From contig JAILKS010000042.1 of assembly GCA_024693715.1 (NCBI GenBank), positions 1 through 64,000 on the forward strand: a DNA stretch of 64,000 nt, written 5' to 3'. Below the pieces are notes generated by a model. The model did no database searches. It saw nothing but the letters and a program-made list of their open reading frames with translations, and was not told the DNA's origin. This document shows, piece after piece, positions 26,267-34,829 of this stretch. A program made the position numbers and the translations under genes. Within the stretch, counting starts at the first letter, position 1, and each line of letters opens with the position of its first letter. The DNA is from Treponema sp. GTDB lineage: Bacteria > Spirochaetota > Spirochaetia > Treponematales > Treponemataceae.

Positions 26267-27225
26267 TATTCATCCCTCTTATAACTTACAAAGAATTTAA
26301 TTATACCGGTAACAATAAATATTAAGCTGAACAAAAGATTAAGACAAACAACAGGCACATCATCAAAATAGTTCTGAAGCGGTACAAAGAGTTTAAAACC
26401 TTCAAGCTTTGTTCTGAATTCCAGAAGTTTTGGTAATGAATAAAAAGTATTTATACCGATTGCCATAATTACAGAAAAGCATACAGCCCAGGCATTTAAA
26501 AGACGCCATTTGAAAAAGTTCGAAATTCCGTAAATTGAACAGATTAAAAGTGCAAGAGACAGGAATCCGAACCAGAATGTTTTACCCTTTTGTAAAGCCG
26601 ATGAAGCCTTTAATATCAACGGTCTGAAGCTGATAAACGATATTCCGCCATCTTCATAAAATGCTTTTTTGATTATTACATCATTGTAAGGCTTTGCCGC
26701 ATTAACAAGAAGTTCATCATCGCCCTTCTGAAGCTGTTTAACTTTAAGTCCACCGTCATCCTCTGTATCAATAAAAATGCCAGGCAATTTTTTTTCGACA
26801 GCAGAATCAAAATCATCTGTAAAATAAAAAATCCTATTTTCTGCTTTTCTGAAAAGACCGCCTGACAAGGTTTTAGTTTCTGTAAGTACAGGCGAAAAAG
26901 CATTGATTTTTGAACCGTATTTTAATGCAGCCGGAAAAAGAAAAATCCATGTAACTGCACAAAGAAGAAGATATGTTAATAATTGTAAAAATCCACCTTT
27001 ATGTCTTATTCTTGAATATGCCAGGAACGGACAAATCAAAAATATACTTATAATGCTCATATAAAAGAAGGATTTAGACATTATCTGCTTTGAAAATAAA
27101 ACAATCTCTTTCCCGTCAACATAATTCAGGACACTCAGATAAAGAGAATAAAAAAGTGTTCCGCAGAGTAAAAGAACGAATAAAGTTGCGAAATAAAAAA
27201 CAATCAATTTTAAGGCTTTTTTCAT
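26266..27225 (-). CDS. Hypothetical membrane protein, partner of the TPR membrane protein
   Basis: 319 residues with about six hydrophobic segments: three in the N-terminal 110 residues, then a soluble domain of roughly 100 residues, then three (about 215-235, 245-265, 290-312). The two-ended layout mirrors that of the downstream protein, which suggests a heterodimeric membrane complex, but no family is recognised. GAGGA precedes the ATG. First gene of the pair, divergent from the STAS gene. Confidence 0.65.
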   Translation of the reverse strand: MKKALKLIVFYFATLFVLLLCGTLFYSLYLSVLNYVDGKEIVLFSKQIMSKSFFYMSIISIFLICPFLAYSRIRHKGGFLQLLTYLLLCAVTWIFLFPAALKYGSKINAFSPVLTETKTLSGGLFRKAENRIFYFTDDFDSAVEKKLPGIFIDTEDDGGLKVKQLQKGDDELLVNAAKPYNDVIIKKAFYEDGGISFISFRPLILKASSALQKGKTFWFGFLSLALLICSIYGISNFFKWRLLNAWAVCFSVIMAIGINTFYSLPKLLEFRTKLEGFKLFVPLQNYFDDVPVVCLNLLFSLIFIVTGIIKFFVSYKRDE

Positions 27226-27317
27226 AATAATCCTCTATCTATTATCGACTAAAAACGCAAATAAATTGAACATTACTAAAAAAAAATATAAATTGAATAA
27301 AAATAATGCGTAATCAT

Positions 27318-27346
27318 TTGCAAAAACATTATAATTATAGTATCAT
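27318..27346 (+). promoter_or_regulatory. Promoter of the STAS gene
   Basis: TTGCAA (27318-27323), 17 bases, TATCAT (27341-27346), about 48 bases of leader and GGAG before the ATG at 27401. An alternative TATAAT lies at 27330-27335. Confidence 0.5.
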
Positions 27347-27400
27347 ATATACACATATTTGTTGAATTTGCATTTTTTGAAAAACAGCGGAGATTAAAAA

Positions 27401-27952
27401 ATGGATAATAATAACGCATTAGTGCCAGGTTTCGATTCAGAAAAAGATGACAGTCTGACAATCAATCTCAGAAAAGCAGAAAACGTTAAAAACGGTCTCT
27501 TTATTTATTTAAGCGGATACATTGATACATACAATTCCAGTTATTTTCAGAAGAAGGTTTCACAGATAATTGAAACAGGTTTCATTAATTTAATATTCAA
27601 CTGCTCCTCTTTAAACTACGTTTCCTCTACTGGTATTGGATCGTTCACAGTTTTCCTTAAAATGGTAAAACCAAAGGGCGGTGACATTGTTCTTCTTGAA
27701 ATACAACCAAAGGTATACGAAGTATTCCAGTTACTTGGATTTTCACAATTCTTCAATATTAAAAGTTCTGCCGATGAAGCTATTTCTTTCTTTTCTGAAG
27801 GAACTGTTGCAGCTTCTTCTATTTTCCCGCTTGTTATTTCATGTCCTGTATGCTCAAAAAAATTGAGAGCTATGCGTTCAGGAAGATTCCGATGTTCAGG
27901 ATGCAAATCTATTCTTGCAATTAACGAAAACGGTGAGGTTTCACTCGGTTAA
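27401..27952 (+). CDS. STAS-domain protein with C-terminal zinc ribbon
   Basis: 183 residues. Residues 18-132 are a STAS domain of the anti-sigma-factor-antagonist type (GLFIYLSGYIDTYNSSYF, LIFNCSSLNYVSSTGIGSF); S76 or T77 is at the position phosphorylated in SpoIIAA-like proteins. Residues 146-172 form a zinc ribbon with two CxxC knuckles, C148/C151 and C165/C168 (CPVC...RCSGC). The fusion is unusual: the STAS part implies partner switching with an anti-sigma factor or phosphatase, the ribbon may bind metal, nucleic acid or protein. Single-gene unit. Confidence 0.85.
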   Translation: MDNNNALVPGFDSEKDDSLTINLRKAENVKNGLFIYLSGYIDTYNSSYFQKKVSQIIETGFINLIFNCSSLNYVSSTGIGSFTVFLKMVKPKGGDIVLLEIQPKVYEVFQLLGFSQFFNIKSSADEAISFFSEGTVAASSIFPLVISCPVCSKKLRAMRSGRFRCSGCKSILAINENGEVSLG

Positions 27953-27956
27953 TAAT

Positions 27957-27976
27957 TGCGGATAACTTGTGGATAA
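27957..27976 (+). repeat. Two DnaA-box-like nonamers, 11-bp phase
   Basis: TGCGGATAA at 27957-27965 and TGTGGATAA at 27968-27976. The latter is the exact complement of the consensus DnaA box TTATCCACA. Starts are 11 bp apart and orientation is the same. Confidence 0.7.
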
Positions 27977-28039
27977 CTTAAAAAAACAGTATTTTTTTAA
28001 AACTTTTTTCAAAAAAATACTTGACATAGTTTTACAATA

Positions 28040-28072
28040 AATAGGTGAAAAACAATTGATTTTTCACCTATT
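28040..28072 (+). terminator. Hairpin with T tract, probable terminator
   Basis: Perfect 13-base inverted repeat (AATAGGTGAAAAA at 28040-28052, complement at 28060-28072) around a 7-base loop, followed by T residues to 28077. It could end the STAS transcript about 90 bases after its stop codon; being A-rich upstream it could also work in the other direction. Confidence 0.55.
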
Positions 28073-28180
28073 TTTTTATATTACAAGGAATTACACGATT
28101 CTCTATAATAATTACAAATTTATACTAAAAGTAGAATTCTAGTTTTTCATATAAAAACACCTCATTTTTGACTAAAAAAA

Positions 28181-28233
28181 TGTGGATAACTTGTGGATAT
28201 TCTGTGAATTAATGTGGAAATATATGTGTATAA
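28181..28233 (+). repeat. Phased array of five DnaA-box-like nonamers
   Basis: TGTGGATAA (28181), TGTGGATAT (28192), TGTGAATTA (28203), TGTGGAAAT (28213), TGTGTATAA (28225). Spacings are 11, 11, 10 and 12 bases, close to one helical turn, all in one orientation. The array stops 6 bases before the -35 box of the polyprenyl synthetase gene. Confidence 0.65.
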
Positions 28234-28239
28234 GTGAAT

Positions 28240-28268
28240 TTGTCTTTTTTTCTGATTTTCATTATAAT
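28240..28268 (+). promoter_or_regulatory. Leaderless promoter of the polyprenyl synthetase gene
   Basis: TTGTCT (28240-28245), 17 bases, TATAAT (28263-28268), then 6 bases to the ATG at 28275 without a Shine-Dalgarno site. Confidence 0.7.
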
Positions 28269-28274
28269 TAAGAT

Positions 28275-29321
28275 ATGGAAAATATTTTTGCGGCAAGACT
28301 TGAAAAAATTGAAAAAGCTCTTACAAAAGCACTCGACATAAATTATACAAATGACTGGCAGGAAGCTTCCTTCGGTAATCTTTCACAAAGCGTTAAGAAA
28401 GAACACATAAAAGCCTTAATAGAACCAAATAAAGCTCTTATAAATCTTGGCGGAAAAAGATGGCGTCCTTTATTTTTAATTTTATGCTATGAAACAGCTG
28501 CTGCAAAAAATAAAAGCACTGCACTAACTGAACAGCAGGCTTATGATCTTACATCCTTAGTTGAATTTGCACATACAGCAAGCCTCATTCACGATGACAT
28601 AGAAGATTCTGCAGATTTCAGGCGAGGACAACCGGCAGTACATATAAAGTACGGAATTGATACCGCCATAAACAGTGCGGACTGGCTGTATCTTCAGGCT
28701 CCTGTCTGCATAGATACAATGGATATTCCCACAGATATAAAGCTTACTTTTTATGAACTTTATACAAAGGAAATGAGAAAGCTTCTTTTAGGTCAGGCAA
28801 TGGATATAAGCTGGCATTCAGATACAGAGTTCTATCCTAAAATAGAAGCATACAACGCTATGGTAAAATGTAAAACCGGAACTCTTGCAAGCCTTGCCTG
28901 TCAGATTGGACTTATTGCAGGCGGTGAATCTAAAGAAATTGCATGGAGATTCGGCGAAGTTGCCTCAAATATCGGAATAGGTTTTCAGATTATAGATGAT
29001 ATAGTTAATCTTACAAAAGGAAATCCCGGTAAAAAACGAGGTGATGATATCGTTGAAGGAAAGAAAAGTCTTCCTGTTTTGCTTCACATAAAGAATAATC
29101 CGCAGGATAAATCTAAAATCTCACAGTTATTCAAAAGAGCAAAGACAGAAGGAATAGAAAGCAGTGCAGTTGAAGAATGCATTGATTTATTAAGCAAAAG
29201 CGGTTGTCTTGAACAGGCTTTAATTTTAGGTAAACAGCTGATTACAGAAAACTGTGCATTATTCGAGACTTCACCTTTAATCTCAAATTTATTTTCTTCA
29301 ATGCTTCCAGAGGATTTGTAA
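28275..29321 (+). CDS. Polyprenyl diphosphate synthase
   Basis: 348 residues, trans-isoprenyl diphosphate synthase family, condensing isopentenyl diphosphate with allylic diphosphates. GGKRWRP near residue 55 binds IPP. The first aspartate-rich motif is LIHDDIEDSADFRRG. The second is IGFQIIDDIVNLT, where the usual last Asp of DDILD is Asn. Product length cannot be told from the sequence (farnesyl, geranylgeranyl or longer). Cytoplasmic; supplies quinone or undecaprenyl precursors. Its promoter adjoins the DnaA-box-like array. The stop codon abuts the ATG of the TPR gene. Confidence 0.9.
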   Translation: MENIFAARLEKIEKALTKALDINYTNDWQEASFGNLSQSVKKEHIKALIEPNKALINLGGKRWRPLFLILCYETAAAKNKSTALTEQQAYDLTSLVEFAHTASLIHDDIEDSADFRRGQPAVHIKYGIDTAINSADWLYLQAPVCIDTMDIPTDIKLTFYELYTKEMRKLLLGQAMDISWHSDTEFYPKIEAYNAMVKCKTGTLASLACQIGLIAGGESKEIAWRFGEVASNIGIGFQIIDDIVNLTKGNPGKKRGDDIVEGKKSLPVLLHIKNNPQDKSKISQLFKRAKTEGIESSAVEECIDLLSKSGCLEQALILGKQLITENCALFETSPLISNLFSSMLPEDL

Positions 29322-29837
29322 ATGACAGAACGTTCCGATATTCTGAACAATCAGGCTATACTTTTCGCTTCTGACGGTGATTATTCAAGTGCAATCGCCT
29401 GTTTTAAACGGGCAATTATTATTGATAATCAGAACTATCTTTTGTGGTATAATCTTGGAGTAACCTACAGAGATAACGGTGATTATGAAAATGCACGACA
29501 TGCACTTGAAAAAGCATTCAACATGAATCCCGAAAACTATGAAGTTCTTGAAACGCTTGCAACAATCTGCCTGATGGAAAAACGTTACGATGACACGCTC
29601 TTTTACTGCATGCTTGGTCTTGATTTAGATGAATGCACTGAACATTTTTTAAATCTTGCAGGAGTCGTATATTTTCAACAGGAAGATTATGAAACAGCAA
29701 GTTCATACTTTGAATCGGCAGTTTCTATAAATCCATATTATAAGGAAGCCCTTCTGAATTTAAAAGACACTTATTACGAGCTTGGAAATAAATTCGGAAT
29801 TGAAGAGGTAAATAAAAAGCTTTCTTCCTGCAGATAA
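29322..29837 (+). CDS. Tetratricopeptide-repeat protein
   Basis: 171 residues made almost entirely of four or five TPR units: IACFKRAIIIDNQNYLLWYNLG, ENARHALEKAFNMNPENYEVL, DTLFYCMLGLDLDECTEHFLNL and TASSYFESAVSINPYYKEALLN. No signal peptide. TPRs mediate protein-protein contacts; the partner is unknown. Starts immediately after the polyprenyl synthase stop (TAAATG), so cotranscribed. It ends 9 bases before the converging cheB. Confidence 0.85.
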   Translation: MTERSDILNNQAILFASDGDYSSAIACFKRAIIIDNQNYLLWYNLGVTYRDNGDYENARHALEKAFNMNPENYEVLETLATICLMEKRYDDTLFYCMLGLDLDECTEHFLNLAGVVYFQQEDYETASSYFESAVSINPYYKEALLNLKDTYYELGNKFGIEEVNKKLSSCR

Positions 29838-29846
29838 TTTTTTTAA

Positions 29847-31055
29847 TTAATGAACAAGATGTTCTTTTGCAAGCGCATTGATTTCTGCTGCAAGTGAATC
29901 AAGAGAAACTTGTTTCTGAACGGCACCCAATTCATAAGCAACCTTAGGCATACCATAAACTATTGAAGATTTTTCATCCTGACCTAAAGTCCACGCACCC
30001 TTTTTACGCATCTGAGCGAGCTGAGTTGCGCCATCACGTCCCATTCCTGTCATAATAACACCAAGTGCCCTGTTACCGAAAACCTTTGCAACAGATTCAA
30101 AAAGAACATCACAGGAAGGACGATGACCGTTTCTTGGAGGTTCATCTGTAATTTTTATATAATTAAATACGCCCCTTCGTTCAACCGTAAGATGATGACT
30201 TCCTGGAGCGATATAAATATGTCCGTTTGTTATTTTTTCAGAATCCTGAGCTTCCGTGACAGTTAAAGGACAGATTGCATTAAGACTTTCCGCAAACTCT
30301 TTTGTAAAGCCTGCAGGCATATGCTGTACAACAAGAACAGGCTGACTAAGATTCGGATCTAATTTCTTAAACATTTCCCGCAAAGCATTTGGACCGCCTG
30401 TTGAAACTCCTATCGCTATTATTTCAATTGGTCCTCCCTCTTTTTCTGGAACAATCACTTCCGGCTCCTTAGATTTTGAAGGTATATATGTTGATAACGG
30501 AGAAATATCATTTTGAGATATTGTTACAAGCTTTGCAGCGCTTTCACCCTTTTTCTGTGCAACAAAACGTGCTGCTTCCTTTAGTTTAATCTGATGCTGG
30601 AAATAATCAGGATCAGGAACATGCTTTCCATTAATAAAAGCCTGTGTCCTTCCGTATGCTGCAATATATTCTACAATTTCATTTGAAACATCTGAAATTT
30701 TTAAGGTAACTGAACCACCGCCCGGCTTAGTAATAAAATCTGCCGCACCAAGTTCAAGACATTTCATCGTAACGGCAGCACCTTCTTTTGCTATGGAAGA
30801 AAGAATAATTACTGGAATACGAATTCTTCTTTGTTTGCAGACTGCAAGAAATTCAAGACCATTCATTTTAGGCATTTCAATATCAAGAAGGATTACATCC
30901 GGTCTGATATTTTCAAGTTTCTCCAAAAGATCAACTCCGTTTTCTGCCTTTGCAATTACTTCAAAACCGTCAATTTCTTCCACGATTTTTGTAATCACAT
31001 TTCTCATTAAAGCTGAATCATCGCAAACTACAACAGAGATTTTATCCATGCTCAT
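29847..31055 (-). CDS. cheB: Chemotaxis protein-glutamate methylesterase CheB
   Basis: 402 residues. Receiver domain (1-125) with phosphorylation site D58 in VILLDIEMPKMNG; C-terminal methylesterase domain (about 208-400) with catalytic triad S218 (GVSTGGP), H245 (VQHMPAGF) and D341 (MTGMGRDGA). Removes methyl groups from, and deamidates, chemoreceptors to reset signalling. The linker of about 80 residues is longer than in E. coli. Starts 6 bases after cheR; a second in-frame ATG at 31049 is also possible. Confidence 0.97.
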   Translation of the reverse strand: MSMDKISVVVCDDSALMRNVITKIVEEIDGFEVIAKAENGVDLLEKLENIRPDVILLDIEMPKMNGLEFLAVCKQRRIRIPVIILSSIAKEGAAVTMKCLELGAADFITKPGGGSVTLKISDVSNEIVEYIAAYGRTQAFINGKHVPDPDYFQHQIKLKEAARFVAQKKGESAAKLVTISQNDISPLSTYIPSKSKEPEVIVPEKEGGPIEIIAIGVSTGGPNALREMFKKLDPNLSQPVLVVQHMPAGFTKEFAESLNAICPLTVTEAQDSEKITNGHIYIAPGSHHLTVERRGVFNYIKITDEPPRNGHRPSCDVLFESVAKVFGNRALGVIMTGMGRDGATQLAQMRKKGAWTLGQDEKSSIVYGMPKVAYELGAVQKQVSLDSLAAEINALAKEHLVH

Positions 31056-31061
31056 TATCCC

Positions 31062-31874
31062 TTATTTCTTATAGTATAAACAGGCCCAGTCAGTTTTTAA
31101 GAATTCAAACTGTGTATTCATTCCAAAAAGTGATTCTGAATGACCAATAAATAAATAAGACTGTTCTGCCATTGCTTCAAAAAATCTGTCTATTACGGCT
31201 TTCTGGGCATTTTCATCAAAATAAATAAGAACGTTACGGCAAAAAACAACATCAAGGTTTCTTGCTCCCGAATCATTCTTTAAATTATGATAGTCAAATC
31301 TTACGGTATCCATTATTTCTTTTTTTATCTGATAGCCACCTTCAACTTTTGTAAAATACTTTTCAAGATAATTTTGAGGGATTCCATCTACTTTGGAATC
31401 TGCATAAAAACCTTTTTGTCCAACCATTAAAGATTTAAGCGATATATCGGATGCAGTTATTTGAAAAGTAAAACCTTCAGGACATATTTCCTTCATAATC
31501 ATAGCGATTGTGTAAGGCTCTTCACCGGTTGAACATCCCGCACTCCAGATTTTAATTTTTTTATCTGCTCCTGTCTTTTTCCGCTCAACAACATTCGGAA
31601 TTACATAATTAATGAATGCATCAAAATGCGGCTGATTGCGGAAAAAACGTGTAAGGTTTGTTGTTACACAATCCAGCATATATTTCATTTCTTCCGGATC
31701 TTTTGTAACAAGAGCATAGTACTCTGACGGAGTGCTTATTGCTTTTTCACGAAGGATTTCTTTTATACGACTGTCTAAAATAGATCTGTTAGTAGGTGAA
31801 AAAGTAATACCACTCTCATCATAAATCAGAGTACGGAATTTTTCATAATCTGCATCACAAAGTATATCGGCCAT
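31062..31874 (-). CDS. cheR: Chemotaxis protein methyltransferase CheR
   Basis: 270 residues. N-terminal helical domain (ESGITFSPTNRSILDSRI) and C-terminal SAM-binding domain with IWSAGCSTGEEPYTIAMIM, the CheR glycine-rich signature, and NLDVVFCRNVLIYFD. Methylates receptor glutamates, opposing CheB next door. It follows the small lipoprotein gene by 16 bases and no separate promoter is obvious, so lipoprotein-cheR-cheB is taken as one operon. Confidence 0.97.
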   Translation of the reverse strand: MADILCDADYEKFRTLIYDESGITFSPTNRSILDSRIKEILREKAISTPSEYYALVTKDPEEMKYMLDCVTTNLTRFFRNQPHFDAFINYVIPNVVERKKTGADKKIKIWSAGCSTGEEPYTIAMIMKEICPEGFTFQITASDISLKSLMVGQKGFYADSKVDGIPQNYLEKYFTKVEGGYQIKKEIMDTVRFDYHNLKNDSGARNLDVVFCRNVLIYFDENAQKAVIDRFFEAMAEQSYLFIGHSESLFGMNTQFEFLKTDWACLYYKK

Positions 31875-31890
31875 AAAATTTTAAGTAGAA

Positions 31891-32478
31891 CTATTCTGAA
31901 AGATATTTGTCAATAAGAATCTGAGCCATTAATTTTTTCCAGTTAAAATTATCTGTATCCCATGGAGTAAGTTCATTACCCTCTGTTGTATTTTTCAGAC
32001 AGGTTGGCATTGAACCATAATGAACACCACCAAAAAGCATGATAGTAGTCCATGTACTATTTGTCAGATTAAATTTATTTTTTGCACCTTCAACTTCTTC
32101 GTCCAAATTAATTGTTGAGTCTACAGGCCAGTTTTTAATAAGATAATGCTTGTCAGTAAGACCTTCCGCAATAGCATTTAAAGTTGTTGATGATGCATTT
32201 GTAAAAGGTCTGCATACAACTGTCAAACCGGCTGGAATTCCAACAACATCATTTCCAAAAGGATTGTTCTTTAACTTGTTTGCAGCAGATGGTGCAATTC
32301 CATTTTTAGAATAAATAGTGTATAAATTCAACTGAATTTCTCCATTATCACCCTGATACTCTACTTCTCTTTCATACCATGTGTCATAAGTTGCTTCAAA
32401 AAGCTCATTACAAGCTGTAAAAGTCAAAGCACAAGCTGTCATTAAAAGAATACTTAATAAAGTTGCAATTTTTTTCAT
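31891..32478 (-). CDS. Small hypothetical lipoprotein in the cheRB operon
   Basis: 195 residues with a lipoprotein signal peptide and lipobox FTAC (Cys23). The mature part (YDTWYEREVEYQGDNGEIQLNLYTIYSKNG) is not a family I recognise; Trp- and Asn-rich, likely beta-structured, with C98-type single cysteines only. Preceded by a consensus promoter and an AAGGAGA ribosome site, so probably abundant. Location before cheR and cheB may mean only shared transcription; a role in chemotaxis is not shown. Confidence 0.75.
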   Translation of the reverse strand: MKKIATLLSILLMTACALTFTACNELFEATYDTWYEREVEYQGDNGEIQLNLYTIYSKNGIAPSAANKLKNNPFGNDVVGIPAGLTVVCRPFTNASSTTLNAIAEGLTDKHYLIKNWPVDSTINLDEEVEGAKNKFNLTNSTWTTIMLFGGVHYGSMPTCLKNTTEGNELTPWDTDNFNWKKLMAQILIDKYLSE

Positions 32479-32514
32479 ATTAATATCTCCTTAAATTTAA
32501 AATATGCTGAATAA

Positions 32515-32543
32515 ATTATAAATCAGATACGAATACTTGTCAA
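32515..32543 (-). promoter_or_regulatory. Perfect consensus sigma-70-type promoter
   Basis: On the minus strand TTGACA (32543-32538), exactly 17 bases, TATAAT (32520-32515). All twelve positions match consensus. It drives the small lipoprotein gene and probably cheR-cheB. Confidence 0.85.
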
Positions 32544-32583
32544 AGAAAAATAAGTTTCAACGCAGGAATGTCCCTTGTAAAAC

Positions 32584-34716
32584 TTATACCTTGAACAAAT
32601 CAATCTCGTTTCCAATTTCTCTAATAGATCCCTTAAGCTTATCTGATATTTCACTTAAGCCGGCACCGGTTACATTGATTCTTTCGGCGCCAATAGACAT
32701 TTCTTCCATGCTCTGTCTCATTTGAATAGTACTGTCCTGAAGATTCTTTACTTCTGAAAGGATATGCTTGTTTCCTTCTGCCATTTCATGACCGGCTGTC
32801 TTAACCTCGGCAGTACTGTTATTCATTTCGTGAAGAGCCTGATTAATCTGCTGTGAACCTATTGTCTGTTCTTCCATTGCGGCTTTTATGCTTCTGACAA
32901 TTTCATCAGTTTCCTTGATTGCATTTGAAACATTAACAAAAGCGCTGTTGGAATCTGCAGATGCAAGAACTACTTCTTCGATAGATTCCTTAATACTGTT
33001 TAACTGTTCTCCGATAGTCTTTGATTGTGTTGTAGAAGTTTCTGAAAGCTTACGAATTTCATCTGCAACAACACTAAAGCCCTTGCCTGATTCACCGGCA
33101 TGAGATGCTTCAATTGCCGCATTCATGGCAAGAAGATTTGTCCTTTTTGCTATGCTTGAAATTACAAGGTTGGCTTCCTGAAGCATCTGTGACTGTGTTA
33201 CAATCTGTTCAACCTTTCTTGTTACATCAGCCTGTTTAGCAGAACCATTGTTAGTATCAATCATAAGCTTATCGAAGGCTGCTGCCATTTTATCTACCGA
33301 GCGATTAACAGAATCAATATTACTCATCATTTCTTCAATAGCGGAAGATGCCGTTGCAACACCCTCTGCCTGATGAACAATCAGCTGTTCAAGCGAAGAA
33401 ATATTTGCAGCAATTTCATTTACTGCGCCCGCTGTCTGCTGAACACTTTCACTTTGATTTACAATCTGACCATATACACTCTTGATATTTTCAATAATTT
33501 GAGTAATTGAAGCACTTGTATCCTGTGTACTTGAATCCATTGAAATACCGACATTTTCAAGATTCTCCTGAGATTTCTTGATATTCTGCAAAAGTTCCTG
33601 AAGCTTGTTCGCAAAATTATTGAATCCCTGTACAACACGTCCAACCTCATCTTTCGATTTAAAATCAATACGTCTGGTAAGATCCGCATTTCCGCTTGCA
33701 ATATCATTAATAGATTTACTTACATCTTTAAGAGGTCGTACAATTGCATGAATTACAGGAATTAATACAAAGGATGCAATAAAAATAGATAAAGCAAGAC
33801 ATAACACGGCAAAGTTCAACAAATCTGAAAGGTGTCCGAAATAAAAATCATAAGGAGCGGCGGCAAGAAGTGCCCAGGGAGTACCCGGAACAGAAAAATA
33901 ACCGGCAATAGTCTTCTTGTTTGTTCCAGGATATTGGATTACCGTTCTGTTACTCTGTCCAGACAGCATATCTTCCCTATACGAAGCAAACTGTTCATGC
34001 TCAAACAGCTCCCGCATATTTATATATGTTTCGTTTTCATTTTTTGCAATACCGAATATCTGACTTGTATTTTTTGATACAATGATAGGATGATGTCCGT
34101 CGCCCATGTCAATTCCACGAACGATATCAGCAAAGCAGTCACCATTTACAATCGCAACAATAACGCCTTCAATCTTATTATATGTGTTATATACCGGTTC
34201 AGAATAAAACAAAAGTACCTGCGCTTCAGATTCCTGATCTATAGTCTGTCCGTCCTCTGCACGTCCCGCAAGATCTTCCTTTTTAAATATAACAGGATCT
34301 GAAACAAACTCATTGCCTTTAAGACCCTGTTTTACATATTCCATATCACTAAAATCCATTCGGGTATTATATTCTGAATTAAAGAAAAATCCTTCCTTAT
34401 CATAAAACGCAAAACTTACATAAGTTGCCGGATCCTGATTTTTTGCATCTGCAATCATATCATTTTTCTGCTGAGGCGTAGTGGTCGGATCTTTACAGTA
34501 AGGAAGCTCAGCAAGTGTTCTTAAAACAGAGAAATGTCTTTTATTCAACTCAAGAATCTGCTGTTCTGCATTTGCAGACACAATATCAAGAGTTTTATTT
34601 ACAGACGAGTTCAATGTATCTTTAGAACGCTTGTAGGAAAAGAAACTCTGTGTCCCGGAAGTAATAATCAAAATAGCAATAACCACTAATAAAATTTTAA
34701 TTCTTATGCTTTTCAT
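32584..34716 (-). CDS. Methyl-accepting chemotaxis protein
   Basis: 710 residues from the ATG at 34716, chosen because GAGAGG lies 7 bases ahead (a TTG 15 bases upstream overlaps that site). TM1 at about 5-25, a periplasmic sensor of about 260 residues of the double-Cache type ([36 protein letters not shown]), TM2 near 300-325, a HAMP domain ([20 protein letters not shown]) and a long cytoplasmic coiled coil whose tip ([20 protein letters not shown]) binds CheA/CheW. Ligand unknown. Substrate of the CheR and CheB encoded next to it. Confidence 0.96.
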   Translation of the reverse strand: MKSIRIKILLVVIAILIITSGTQSFFSYKRSKDTLNSSVNKTLDIVSANAEQQILELNKRHFSVLRTLAELPYCKDPTTTPQQKNDMIADAKNQDPATYVSFAFYDKEGFFFNSEYNTRMDFSDMEYVKQGLKGNEFVSDPVIFKKEDLAGRAEDGQTIDQESEAQVLLFYSEPVYNTYNKIEGVIVAIVNGDCFADIVRGIDMGDGHHPIIVSKNTSQIFGIAKNENETYINMRELFEHEQFASYREDMLSGQSNRTVIQYPGTNKKTIAGYFSVPGTPWALLAAAPYDFYFGHLSDLLNFAVLCLALSIFIASFVLIPVIHAIVRPLKDVSKSINDIASGNADLTRRIDFKSKDEVGRVVQGFNNFANKLQELLQNIKKSQENLENVGISMDSSTQDTSASITQIIENIKSVYGQIVNQSESVQQTAGAVNEIAANISSLEQLIVHQAEGVATASSAIEEMMSNIDSVNRSVDKMAAAFDKLMIDTNNGSAKQADVTRKVEQIVTQSQMLQEANLVISSIAKRTNLLAMNAAIEASHAGESGKGFSVVADEIRKLSETSTTQSKTIGEQLNSIKESIEEVVLASADSNSAFVNVSNAIKETDEIVRSIKAAMEEQTIGSQQINQALHEMNNSTAEVKTAGHEMAEGNKHILSEVKNLQDSTIQMRQSMEEMSIGAERINVTGAGLSEISDKLKGSIREIGNEIDLFKV

Positions 34717-34736
34717 TCTGACGCCTCTCAAAAGAT

Positions 34737-34768
34737 AAAAAAAAATCGCATCAAAAAAACAAATGCGA
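34737..34768 (-). terminator. Hairpin with nine-T tract in front of the chemoreceptor gene
   Basis: On the minus strand TCGCAT (34768-34763), loop, ATGCGA (34751-34746), then nine T (34745-34737). The structure has the form of an intrinsic terminator for the RsuA-type gene upstream, yet lies only 8 bases ahead of the chemoreceptor ribosome site. Confidence 0.8.
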
Positions 34769-34829
34769 CCTGACTTTCTTTATTAAATTTTTATATAGTT
34801 TTATAATTTTAACACACTTTGATAATTTT

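Larger units (their letters stand above)
27953..28274 (+). other. 322-base non-coding region with DnaA-box-like arrays
   Basis: Strongly AT-rich. It holds a pair of DnaA-box-like nonamers (27957-27976), a perfect hairpin (28040-28072) preceded by TTGACA at 28021-28026, a second array of five DnaA-like nonamers (28181-28233), and the promoter of the polyprenyl synthetase gene (28240-28268). No coding sequence is supported. The stretch 28073-28180 shows nothing specific beyond AT-richness. Confidence 0.75.
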
